Source: an uncultured Collinsella sp. (lineage in GTDB: Bacteria; Actinomycetota; Coriobacteriia; Coriobacteriales; Coriobacteriaceae). From it: a DNA stretch of 64,000 bases. This document shows positions 38,041-45,228 of this stretch, in pieces (positions within the stretch are counted from its first letter, which is position 1; each line of letters begins with the position of its first letter). Below the pieces are notes generated by a model. It saw only the letters and a program-made list of their open reading frames with translations, had not been told where the DNA came from and did no database searches. The DNA is taken from contig CAUBVH010000003.1 in assembly GCA_958439425.1 (NCBI GenBank), positions 96,122-160,121 of the forward strand, in the 5' to 3' direction. Both the position numbers and the translations under genes were made by a program.

Positions 38041-38379
38041 ATGAAGACTATTAAGTCTCGGCAAGATTTCGAGCATGTGTTCAGTCAGGGGCGTCGTTTC
38101 AATCACCCTCTGATTCGAATGACCATATGTGAATCGGTTGGCGAAGGCGACTCCGGAAGGGTCGCCTTCGTTGGTGCTAAACGGCTCGGTTGTGCTGTCG
38201 TGCGCAACCGTTCTAAGCGTGTGATGCGCGAGGCCGCCCGCAGCTGTGGATTTCCCGTTGCGGGTTATGACATCATCTTGTTCGCAACTCCCAAGACGAG
38301 GGTTTCCTCGCCGCAGGAGATGGACAATGCATTGCGTTCGCTTATGAAACGCGCCGGCGTTGCCGGGGAGGAGCGATGA
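38041..38379 (+). CDS. rnpA: Ribonuclease P protein component
   Basis: 112 residues. It supports the RNase P RNA in tRNA 5' maturation. The diagnostic basic motif is CAVVRNRSKRVMREAAR, preceded by RVAFVGAKRLG. ATG 38041. It lies 20 nt after rpmH, and the yidD start overlaps its stop by 4 nt. Confidence 0.96.
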   Translation: MKTIKSRQDFEHVFSQGRRFNHPLIRMTICESVGEGDSGRVAFVGAKRLGCAVVRNRSKRVMREAARSCGFPVAGYDIILFATPKTRVSSPQEMDNALRSLMKRAGVAGEER

Positions 38380-38600
38380 GCAATCACGTTTTGCGACGTG
38401 TTGCCATCGCTCCTATTCGCATATATCAACAGGTTATTTCGCCCTTATTGCCTGACGCCTGCATTTATTACCCAACGTGCTCGCAATACGCCGTCCAGGC
38501 GATTGAGAAGTACGGTGTTTTGAGAGGCTGCTGGCTTGCCGTGAGGCGCATCGCTCGCTGCAATCCCCTGCACGTCGGCGGTTATGACCCTGTGCCCTAG
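38376..38600 (+). CDS. yidD: Membrane protein insertion efficiency factor
   Basis: 74 residues. The YidD core is clear: IRIYQQVISPLLPDACIYYP, TCSQYAVQAIEKYG, RIARCNPLHVGGYDPVP. It is a small membrane-associated helper of YidC. The ATGA overlap with rnpA suggests coupled translation. Confidence 0.96.
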   Translation: MSNHVLRRVAIAPIRIYQQVISPLLPDACIYYPTCSQYAVQAIEKYGVLRGCWLAVRRIARCNPLHVGGYDPVP

Positions 38601-38629
38601 CGGGCACTCGCTATCGGAGGAAAACTTAC

Positions 38630-39400
38630 ATGTGGGATTGGATCGTTAACATCCTTTTCGAGCTGCTCAAGCTCATCCAGACCTTTGCGGTCGACTGGGG
38701 CCTGTCCATTATCATCCTGGTGGTCATCATCCGTCTGCTGCTGACGCCGCTTATGCTCAAGTCGACTAAGTCGACGGCACGCATGCAGGTGCTGCAGCCC
38801 AAGATGCTCGAGATCCAGGAGCGCTATGCCGACGATCCCCAGCGTCAGGCCGAGGAAATGCAGAAGTTCTACAGCGAGAACAAGTTCAACCCGATGGCTG
38901 GTTGTCTGCCGCTGTTGATTCAGATGCCTGTCCTGTTCGCCCTATTTACGCTGCTGCGTAACCTGCCGGACTACTTTAACGACGGCACGTTCTCGTTCTT
39001 TAATATTCTGCCCGACCTGACCACCACGCCGAGTGCCTCCTTTGCCGATGGCTTTATGGTCGCGCTGCCTGCGCTGGTCTGCCTGATCCTGTTCGCTGTC
39101 CTGACCCTGATTCCGCAGCTCTATATGTCGCGCAACCAGACCGGCCAGCAGGCTCAGAGCATGCGTATGATGGCCGTTGTCATGACGGTCATGATGCTTT
39201 GGGTGGGCTGGAGCCTTCCCGTTGGTGTTCTGCTGTACTACGACGTCTCGTCTGCTTGGCAGGTTATCCAGCAGATTTTTGTGACGCAGAAGGTCATCGA
39301 CAAGGCGAAGGCCGATGAGGAGGAGCGCCTTAAGAACGCGCCGCTGCAGGTTGAGGTCACTCGTCGCGAGAAGAAGCCGCGCCCGCACAAGAAGAAGTAG
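38630..39400 (+). CDS. yidC: Membrane protein insertase YidC/Oxa1
   Basis: 256 residues, the short form without a large periplasmic domain. Visible are LSIIILVVIIRLLLTPLMLK, LQPKMLEIQERYADDPQRQ, FNPMAGCLPLLIQMPVLFAL (the hydrophilic-groove helix), several more helices, and a basic C-terminal tail (RREKKPRPHKKK) that can contact ribosomes. No signal peptide with a lipobox is seen. ATG 38630 is at the end of CGGAGGAAAACTTAC. Confidence 0.95.
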   Translation: MWDWIVNILFELLKLIQTFAVDWGLSIIILVVIIRLLLTPLMLKSTKSTARMQVLQPKMLEIQERYADDPQRQAEEMQKFYSENKFNPMAGCLPLLIQMPVLFALFTLLRNLPDYFNDGTFSFFNILPDLTTTPSASFADGFMVALPALVCLILFAVLTLIPQLYMSRNQTGQQAQSMRMMAVVMTVMMLWVGWSLPVGVLLYYDVSSAWQVIQQIFVTQKVIDKAKADEEERLKNAPLQVEVTRREKKPRPHKKK

Positions 39401-39417
39401 CGGGATATCAATCTTAT

Positions 39418-39429
39418 TTAGGTACCTAA
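39418..39429. repeat. 12-bp palindrome TTAGGTACCTAA, copy 1
   Basis: It is a perfect palindrome just upstream of khpB. An identical copy lies at 42922-42933 at the end of the block. Confidence 0.6.
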
Positions 39430-39444
39430 CTTTTGGAGTACGTT

Positions 39445-40014
39445 ATGTCTGAAGAGATCATCGAGGATATGCTTGAGGAGGTTGCCCCGCAGGTCGCGGG
39501 CGATTATCCCGAGATTGCACAGCGCTACAAGGCCGGTGAAGAGCTGACCGACGAGGAGCTCGACATCATTGCCGATGTCGCGATTTCCATCCTGCGTTCC
39601 ATCCTTTCGCACTTCGATGCCGACAACTCTCCTATCGATGAGTATGAGGGCGACGAGGGTGAGCTGATTCTGGATGTAACGGCTCCCGACCTTGCTGTTC
39701 TCATTGGCCGTCATGGTCGCACCCTTGATGCCCTTCAGGTTATGTTCTCTTTGCTAGTGAGCCGCAAGCTTGGCTTTAGGTATCCGGTTGTAGTGGACGT
39801 CGAGGGATACAAGAGCCGCCGTCAGGACAAGGTTGCCTCCATGGCTCAGTCTGCAGCCGAGCGTGCCATCCGCACTCATAAGAGTGTTTCGCTTCCGCCC
39901 ATGAATGCCTATGAGCGTCGACTGGTTCACATTGCACTTCGTGGCAATGATGCCGTCGATACTCATTCTGAGGGTTCTGACCCCGATCGCCATGTGGTGA
40001 TTGTTGCTCGATAA
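39445..40014 (+). CDS. khpB: KH/R3H RNA-binding protein KhpB (Jag)
   Basis: 189 residues. An acidic N-terminal segment (MSEEIIEDMLEEVAPQVAG) is followed by a KH domain with VLIGRHGRTLDALQVMFSLL and an R3H domain (YERRLVHIALRGNDAVDTHS). Jag/KhpB proteins bind RNA and influence cell division and elongation in Gram-positive bacteria. ATG 39445 has GGAG 6 nt upstream; an in-frame ATG 12 nt earlier has none. Followed by a terminator. Confidence 0.94.
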   Translation: MSEEIIEDMLEEVAPQVAGDYPEIAQRYKAGEELTDEELDIIADVAISILRSILSHFDADNSPIDEYEGDEGELILDVTAPDLAVLIGRHGRTLDALQVMFSLLVSRKLGFRYPVVVDVEGYKSRRQDKVASMAQSAAERAIRTHKSVSLPPMNAYERRLVHIALRGNDAVDTHSEGSDPDRHVVIVAR

Positions 40015-40034
40015 TCTGCTCGAGCTTATGCTAA

Positions 40035-40064
40035 GGGGACGTGGTTTCCACGTCCCCTTTTTTT
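40035..40064 (+). terminator. Terminator after khpB
   Basis: GGGGACGTGG and CCACGTCCCC pair across TTT and are followed by seven T residues. Confidence 0.92.
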
Positions 40065-40110
40065 GTCAAAAGTTCTCGATACACTGATTTTTGTCAGAAA
40101 GGAGCTTTCG

Positions 40111-40848
40111 TTGTTAGTACTTACTGATCAGCAGGCTGACAAGATGTTGAGTCGTCTAACTTCTTATTGCAAAGAGTATTCCTTGAGCGTAACTGATGTT
40201 GAGCTGAGGAAATGTATTCAGCATTTGGATTTGGTTCTGGAATCAAATAAGACAACCAATCTCACACGTATTCTTAACGTAGAAGATGCTGCAGTGCTTC
40301 ATATCCTCGACTCACTTGTGTTGCTCCCCTATATCAATAAGGCTCCTGAGGGAGCTTTGCTCGATATGGGAACAGGTGCGGGCTTCCCAGGTATTCCTTT
40401 AACCATAACCACACATCGTAAAGCTACTTATATTGACTCTGTTGGCAAGAAGGTTGATGCTGTCAATTCTTTTGTTCATGCTCTTGGATTGAAACATGCT
40501 CATGCGGTCCATGATCGTCTTGAAGAATATGCTCGAAGCCATAAGAAGCAGTTCTCTGTCGTAACTGCCCGCGCACTGGCTCCTCTACCGATTCTTGTTG
40601 AGTATGCAGCTCCGTTCCTCAAGGATGGAGGGCTATTTGTTATCACCAAGGGCAATCCTTTGGATGAGGAGCTTGCTTCCGGCATGTCAGCAGCTAAGAT
40701 TTGTGGCTTCACTTTGCTTCTGAATGACGCAATCGATTTGCCTGAGGGCTTGGGCCACAGAGAGTTCATTGTTCTTAAAAAGAGTCATCCAGCATCCGTT
40801 TCATTGCCTCGTGCAAATGGCATGGCAAAGAAGAATCCGCTTGCCTAG
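40111..40848 (+). CDS. rsmG: 16S rRNA (guanine527-N7)-methyltransferase
   Basis: 245 residues. The SAM-binding motif is ALLDMGTGAGFPGIPL, and the family features KKVDAVNSFVHALGL, VVTARALAPLPILVEY and GGLFVITKG follow. Loss of RsmG gives low-level streptomycin resistance in many species. The start is TTG 40111 behind AAAGGAG with 6-nt spacing; the frame runs upstream into the terminator T-run, which cannot be coding. Codon use is richer in A and T than in neighbouring genes. Confidence 0.95.
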   Translation: MLVLTDQQADKMLSRLTSYCKEYSLSVTDVELRKCIQHLDLVLESNKTTNLTRILNVEDAAVLHILDSLVLLPYINKAPEGALLDMGTGAGFPGIPLTITTHRKATYIDSVGKKVDAVNSFVHALGLKHAHAVHDRLEEYARSHKKQFSVVTARALAPLPILVEYAAPFLKDGGLFVITKGNPLDEELASGMSAAKICGFTLLLNDAIDLPEGLGHREFIVLKKSHPASVSLPRANGMAKKNPLA

Positions 40849-40849
40849 A

Positions 40850-40865
40850 TGTTTCACGTGAAACA
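40850..40865. promoter_or_regulatory. parS site 1
   Basis: TGTTTCACGTGAAACA is the exact 16-bp ParB-binding consensus; it begins 2 nt past the rsmG stop. Confidence 0.97.
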
Positions 40866-40888
40866 TAATGGATACTAACAACTTGCAG

Positions 40889-40904
40889 TGTTTCACGTGA
40901 AACA
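40889..40904. promoter_or_regulatory. parS site 2
   Basis: TGTTTCACGTGAAACA, exact match, 23 nt after site 1. Confidence 0.97.
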
Positions 40905-40927
40905 TGGCGGTTGATATCGAATCGGAA

Positions 40928-40943
40928 TGTTTCACGTGAAACA
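40928..40943. promoter_or_regulatory. parS site 3
   Basis: TGTTTCACGTGAAACA, exact match, 23 nt after site 2. The three sites are evenly spaced at 39 bp and end 39 bp before parA. Confidence 0.97.
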
Positions 40944-40982
40944 TCCTCCGTTTGACAGCTTTAATACACACCAGGAGGGACC

Positions 40983-41783
40983 GTGGGATTTCGCGACGTT
41001 AAGCGTTCTAAGAACGCAAAGGACACGCGTATCATTGCAATCATCAATCAAAAAGGCGGCGTCGGTAAGTCAACGACGGCTGTAAACCTTGCAGCAGCAC
41101 TGGGTGAGCAGGGTCGTAAGACACTGATTGTCGATTTTGATCCGCAGGGAAACAGTACAAGTGGATTTGGAATTGAAAAAGAAGACCTTGATCACTGCAT
41201 CTATGATGCATTGTTGAATGATGTGCCGGCAGAATCGCTTGTTCTTGATACAAATTGCAAAAAGGTATTCGTAATTCCAGCTACGATTCAGCTTGCAGGT
41301 GCCGAAATTGAGCTCGTAAGCGCAATTGCTCGTGAAACCCGCCTCAAAGATTTGCTTGAGCCGATTCAGGACGAGTTCGATTTTATTTTCATTGACTGTC
41401 CTCCTTCGCTCGGCCTGCTTACTATCAATGCCTTGACCGCAGCAGACAGCGTTTTGATTCCGATCCAGTGCGAGTACTACGCACTCGAGGGCGTTACGAA
41501 GCTGCTAGAGTCAATGAAGATGGTCAAATCACGTCTGAACAAGGGCTTAGACACCTATGGTGTGCTTATGACCATGTATGACTCGCGTACTTCTCTATCG
41601 AATCAGGTTGTTGATGAGGTTCAATCGTACTTTGGTGATAAGGCATTTAAGACGCTAATCCCCCGTACGGTTAAAATCTCCGAAGCTCCGTCTTTTGGAG
41701 AACCGGTAATTACCTATGCACCTCAAAATAAGGGTGCAAAAGCGTATATGAACCTTGCAAAAGAGGTGATCAAGCGTGCCTAG
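40983..41783 (+). CDS. parA: Chromosome partitioning ATPase ParA (Soj)
   Basis: 266 residues. Deviant Walker A NQKGGVGKSTTAVNLAAALG, then LIVDFDPQGNSTSGFG and FIFIDCPPSLGLLTINAL, as in Soj proteins. ParA moves ParB-bound origins and can act on DnaA. GTG 40983 follows CCAGGAGGGA. The parS sites lie in its leader, so ParB bound there could affect its expression. The stop overlaps parB by 8 nt. Confidence 0.97.
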   Translation: MGFRDVKRSKNAKDTRIIAIINQKGGVGKSTTAVNLAAALGEQGRKTLIVDFDPQGNSTSGFGIEKEDLDHCIYDALLNDVPAESLVLDTNCKKVFVIPATIQLAGAEIELVSAIARETRLKDLLEPIQDEFDFIFIDCPPSLGLLTINALTAADSVLIPIQCEYYALEGVTKLLESMKMVKSRLNKGLDTYGVLMTMYDSRTSLSNQVVDEVQSYFGDKAFKTLIPRTVKISEAPSFGEPVITYAPQNKGAKAYMNLAKEVIKRA

Positions 41784-42681
41784 TGTAAAGAAACGTGGCG
41801 GATTGGGACGTGGACTCAATGCTTTGGTCTCAGAGGCCGAGTATGAGACCGGTGGTTCTGCTGTATCTGCTTCAAATGCCGCATCTGTAACAAAACTACC
41901 TATTGAGGATATCGTTCCCAACCCTAATCAACCGCGAATTCATTTTAATGAAACTGAACTTCGCGAGTTGAGCGAGTCAATCGAAGAGCATGGCGTTTTG
42001 CAGCCGCTCTTGGTTCGCAAGCATGGAAACGGCTATGAGATTATCGCTGGTGAGCGTCGTTACCAGGCGTCAAAGCTTGCTGGTCTTGAGGAGCTGCCTG
42101 TCATCATTAAAGATGTTAATGATGAAGAGATGCTGGCTCTTGCTCTTATCGAAAACCTTCAGCGTTCTGATCTGAATCCCGTCGAAGAGGCTAAGGGCTA
42201 TCGCCAGCTCATTGATGCCAGCGGTATGACCCAGGAGGCATTGTCGAAGGCAGTAAGCAAATCACGCTCTGCAATTACAAATTCGTTGCGCCTTCTTGAT
42301 CTCCCCGTAGTAGTTCAGCAGATGATTTTTGAGGGTAAACTTACTGCTGGTCATGCACGTGCGATTCTTGCAGTTCCCTATGAGGATGCTCGAATTCGAC
42401 TTGCAGAAAAGGTTGTTGCAGAGGGCCTTTCCGTAAGAGCGACAGAAAATCTTGCTCCATTGTTTTCTGCCGGAGAGACACCTAAGTCGCCGCGGCCTGC
42501 AACGCCTCAGTCTTTTAAAAAGGCTGCGCGTGTACTTCGTCAGGTATTTAATACCAACGTGCGTGTGAAGAGCTCGCGTGGAAAGAATAAGATTGAGATT
42601 GAGTTTAAAGACGAGGAAGAGCTCTCTCGTATTCTTGGTGAAATGATTCAGTTTGACCAAGGAGGCCAAGATGAGGAATAA
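41776..42681 (+). CDS. parB: Chromosome partitioning CTPase ParB (Spo0J/Noc-like)
   Basis: 301 residues. GRGLNALVSE is followed by the CTP-binding ParB/Srx domain (PNPNQPRIHF, ESIEEHGVLQPLLVRK, EIIAGERRYQASKLAGL with GERRY), an HTH (SGMTQEALSKAVSKSRSAIT) and a C-terminal dimer domain. Being next to parA and perfect parS sites makes it the true ParB rather than Noc. GTG 41776 overlaps parA. Confidence 0.97.
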   Translation: MPSVKKRGGLGRGLNALVSEAEYETGGSAVSASNAASVTKLPIEDIVPNPNQPRIHFNETELRELSESIEEHGVLQPLLVRKHGNGYEIIAGERRYQASKLAGLEELPVIIKDVNDEEMLALALIENLQRSDLNPVEEAKGYRQLIDASGMTQEALSKAVSKSRSAITNSLRLLDLPVVVQQMIFEGKLTAGHARAILAVPYEDARIRLAEKVVAEGLSVRATENLAPLFSAGETPKSPRPATPQSFKKAARVLRQVFNTNVRVKSSRGKNKIEIEFKDEEELSRILGEMIQFDQGGQDEE

Positions 42682-42925
42682 GATTTTTACTGCGATTGCA
42701 TTGGCGACGACTGTCGCGGCTGGTGCCTTTGCTGGCTATAAGATCGCGACAGACGATGAACTTCGAGGTCGTTTGCTTCGTGGCGCGCAAGATATCGTTG
42801 ATACGTCCAAGAAGAAAATGGATGTTATGACAGAAGATGTTGCCATGCGCACTGCTCAGGTAACGAAAAATCCTAAGATTAATCAAGGTTGGGTTAGCAA
42901 CCAATGGGAAAATGTAGGCTATTAG
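42671..42925 (+). CDS. Small membrane-anchored protein, unknown function
   Basis: 84 residues. One N-terminal hydrophobic segment (FTAIALATTVAAGAFAGYKI) is followed by a polar helical tail (LLRGAQDIVDTSKKKMDVMT). The shape resembles the small YtxH-like membrane proteins found in Gram-positives, but identity is not clear. ATG 42671 lies behind AAGGAGG and overlaps the parB end by 11 nt, so it belongs to the parAB operon. Confidence 0.85.
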   Translation: MRNKIFTAIALATTVAAGAFAGYKIATDDELRGRLLRGAQDIVDTSKKKMDVMTEDVAMRTAQVTKNPKINQGWVSNQWENVGY

Positions 42926-42933
42926 GTACCTAA
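42922..42933. repeat. 12-bp palindrome TTAGGTACCTAA, copy 2
   Basis: Identical to 39418-39429. Here it includes the stop codon of the small membrane protein gene. Confidence 0.6.
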
Positions 42934-42952
42934 CAATTACCCTGCATATTTT

Positions 42953-42990
42953 AAGGGACCCTTGTCTGATTTATGAGACAAGGGCCCCTT
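42953..42990 (+). terminator. Terminator of the parAB operon
   Basis: AAGGGACCCTTGTCT and AGACAAGGGCCCCTT pair with one mismatch and are followed by ATTTTG. Confidence 0.85.
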
Positions 42991-43050
42991 ATTTTGTCCG
43001 TAAAAAATGGGAAAGGTAGCAGCTGCTTCAAAATTGAGGTCAATAAATGA

Positions 43051-43087
43051 AACGGCCCCGGTTGCATATCCTGCAACCGGGGCCGTT
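43051..43087 (-). terminator. Terminator of rlmN
   Basis: The 15-bp perfect stem AACGGCCCCGGTTGC with its complement has a 7-nt loop. On the minus strand TTCATTTATTG follows. It lies 37 nt after the rlmN stop. Confidence 0.8.
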
Positions 43088-43090
43088 CGA

Positions 43091-43106
43091 TGTTTCACAT
43101 GAAACG
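43091..43106. promoter_or_regulatory. Degenerate parS between rlmN and its terminator
   Basis: TGTTTCACATGAAACG differs from the parS consensus at 2 of 16 positions. Confidence 0.5.
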
Positions 43107-43124
43107 TTTTGGAGTGCGACTCCC

Positions 43125-44177
43125 CTATGCGTTCTTCTGAACTTTAAAGCGCTGTTTCAGCTGTCCGCAAGCGGCGTCAATATCGTTACCACGGGAGTTA
43201 CGAATCGTGGTCTCGATGCCACGGGACTCAAGACGACGCTGAAGATCCTCAACCTTATGAATCGGCGACGGCTTGAGCGGGCTGCCCTCGATGTCGTTAA
43301 GTTGAATCAGGTTAACGTGGCACAGCGTTCCCTCGCAGAAGTCGCAGAGTGCCTGCATCTCGGGATTCGTATCGTTGACGCCTTCGATCATGGCATACTC
43401 ATAGGTCGGGCGGCGGCCAGTCTTCTCGGTGTAGAGCTGAAGCGCCTTGTGAAGGCGAAGCAGCGTGTACTTCTTAACACCGGGCATGAGCTTATTGCGC
43501 GTCGACTGGATGGCGGAATGCAGGGAAACGGCAAGCGTGAACTGCTCGGGGATATCGGCAAATTTGCGAATACCGGGAATAACGCCGCTGGTAGAGACGG
43601 TGAGGTGACGAGCGCCGATACCGATGCCATCGGGGTCGTTGAGGATACGCAATGCCTTGAGAACCTCGTCGTAGTTGGCAAACGGCTCGCCCTGGCCCAT
43701 GAAGACAACGCTTGTGGCACGCTCGCCAAAGTCGTTGGATACATGAAGCACCTGGTCGACGATCTCTTGAGCGGTCAGAGAGCGCTTGAGGCCGTTGAGA
43801 CCGGTAGCGCAAAAGGCGCAGCCCATGCCGCAGCCTGCCTGGGTGGAAACGCAGACGGAAAGTTTGTTGCGACGGGGCATGCCGACAGTCTCGACGGAAA
43901 TGCCATCGTGGTACTCGAGCAGATACTTGCGCGAGCCATCTTTGGAAACCTGCTTGGTGAGTTCAGTCGGCGTATCAAAGGCAAAAGCCTCTTTAAGCTG
44001 CTCACGGAAAGCCTTGGGAAGGTTGGTCATATCGTCAAACGAACAAACGTTCTTCTCAAAGACCCATTCGATGAGCTGCTTCGCGCGGAAGGCGGGCTGG
44101 CCAAGTTCGGCCACGAGCTCGCGAATATCGTTTTGGCTCAAGTCGCGAATGTCCTGAGATTTAGTCCTGGGATTCAT
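43125..44177 (-). CDS. rlmN: 23S rRNA (adenine2503-C2)-methyltransferase, radical SAM
   Basis: 350 residues. The radical-SAM cluster is CX3CX2C in AGCGMGCAFCATG. SVVFMGQGEPFANYDEVLKA, HLTVSTSGVIPGIRKFAD and the C-terminal catalytic Cys region (RNSRGNDIDAACGQLK) fit RlmN. It methylates A2503 and some tRNAs. The Cfr homologue would confer antibiotic resistance, but the overall motifs fit RlmN. ATG 44177 begins MNPRTKSQDIRDL. Only this gene points left in the stretch 38-48 kb. Confidence 0.95.
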   Translation of the reverse strand: MNPRTKSQDIRDLSQNDIRELVAELGQPAFRAKQLIEWVFEKNVCSFDDMTNLPKAFREQLKEAFAFDTPTELTKQVSKDGSRKYLLEYHDGISVETVGMPRRNKLSVCVSTQAGCGMGCAFCATGLNGLKRSLTAQEIVDQVLHVSNDFGERATSVVFMGQGEPFANYDEVLKALRILNDPDGIGIGARHLTVSTSGVIPGIRKFADIPEQFTLAVSLHSAIQSTRNKLMPGVKKYTLLRLHKALQLYTEKTGRRPTYEYAMIEGVNDTNPEMQALCDFCEGTLCHVNLIQLNDIEGSPLKPSPIHKVEDLQRRLESRGIETTIRNSRGNDIDAACGQLKQRFKVQKNA

Positions 44178-44192
44178 GGAAGCCTTTCGATT

Positions 44193-44222
44193 TTGGGGAA
44201 ACGTAGAGGGTATCGCTACAAT
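44193..44222 (+). promoter_or_regulatory. Candidate promoter of ddl
   Basis: TTGGGG (44193-44198) and TACAAT (44217-44222) are 18 nt apart, about 40 nt before ddl. Confidence 0.45.
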
Positions 44223-44262
44223 ATGGTATCAGCTGCAGAAATTATAGAGGAGGAGTCTGCCC

Positions 44263-45228
44263 ATGCCGGGTAAAAGCCTAGAGAACATGCACGTAGCGGT
44301 CTTGGCGGGCGGTCATTCCGCCGAGCGCGAGATCTCGCTCGATTCGGGAAAGAACGTTGTGGTGGCACTGAAGGAAGCCGGCTACACCTCGGTGGAGCTG
44401 CTTGACACGGCCGCTGATGACTTTATGGTAACCATGGCGACCGGCGGATTCGATGTGGCATTTATCGCCATGCACGGCGCCGGCGGTGAGGATGGCGCCA
44501 TGCAGGGTGCCATGGAGACCCTGGGTATCCCCTACACGGCCTCGGGCGTACTTGCCAGCGCCTGCGGTGCCGACAAGGAGGTCTCTAAGCTCCTATACGC
44601 CAAGGCGGGCATTCCCATTGCCCCCGGCCTTGCGCTCGAGGTGGGCGATGAAGTCGATATCGATCATATCGTCGAGGTTTGTGGCGAGCGCTGCTTTGTG
44701 AAGCCGGCCGTCAACGGTTCCAGCTATGGCATTTCCCTGGTCCATGAGCCCTCCGAGCTGCCCGCGGCAATCGCCAAGGCGTTTGAGTACGGCGACAAAG
44801 TGCTGGTCGAGAAGTGCATCGAGGGTACCGAGATCACCGTCGGTGTATACGGCGAAGATGACGTACGCGCCCTGCCGATTGTCGAGATTCGTAAGCCCGA
44901 GGACTGCGAGTTCTACGATCTGGACGTGAAGTATGTCGACCCTACGGATATCCATCGCATTCCGGCGCAGATTTCACCCGAGAATTACGCTCGCGCTCAG
45001 GAACTTGCCTGTGCCGCTCACAAGGCCCTCGGTTGCCTGGGTGTCTCGCGCAGCGACTTTATTGTGAGCGAGGACGGCCCCGTTATCCTCGAGACCAATA
45101 CCATTCCCGGCATGACCGATACGTCGCTGTATCCGGATGAGATCCGCCACACCGACGACATGACGTTCCCGCAGGTCTGTGACAGCCTGATCCGTATGGG
45201 CCTTCGTCGAGCGGGCATTGCATGCTAA
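44263..45228 (+). CDS. ddl: D-alanine-D-alanine ligase
   Basis: 321 residues. Ddl joins two D-Ala for peptidoglycan. N-terminal VLAGGHSAEREISLDSG, the ATP-grasp body (VEKCIEGTEITVGVYGED), and ETNTIPGMTDTSLYP at the metal/phosphate site are all typical. The Tyr of the omega loop is seen in VNGSSYGISLV, as in D-Ala-D-Ala rather than D-Ala-D-Lac enzymes, though this is only suggestive. ATG 44263 follows GAGGAGG. The DinG-like gene starts inside its end. Confidence 0.95.
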   Translation: MPGKSLENMHVAVLAGGHSAEREISLDSGKNVVVALKEAGYTSVELLDTAADDFMVTMATGGFDVAFIAMHGAGGEDGAMQGAMETLGIPYTASGVLASACGADKEVSKLLYAKAGIPIAPGLALEVGDEVDIDHIVEVCGERCFVKPAVNGSSYGISLVHEPSELPAAIAKAFEYGDKVLVEKCIEGTEITVGVYGEDDVRALPIVEIRKPEDCEFYDLDVKYVDPTDIHRIPAQISPENYARAQELACAAHKALGCLGVSRSDFIVSEDGPVILETNTIPGMTDTSLYPDEIRHTDDMTFPQVCDSLIRMGLRRAGIAC

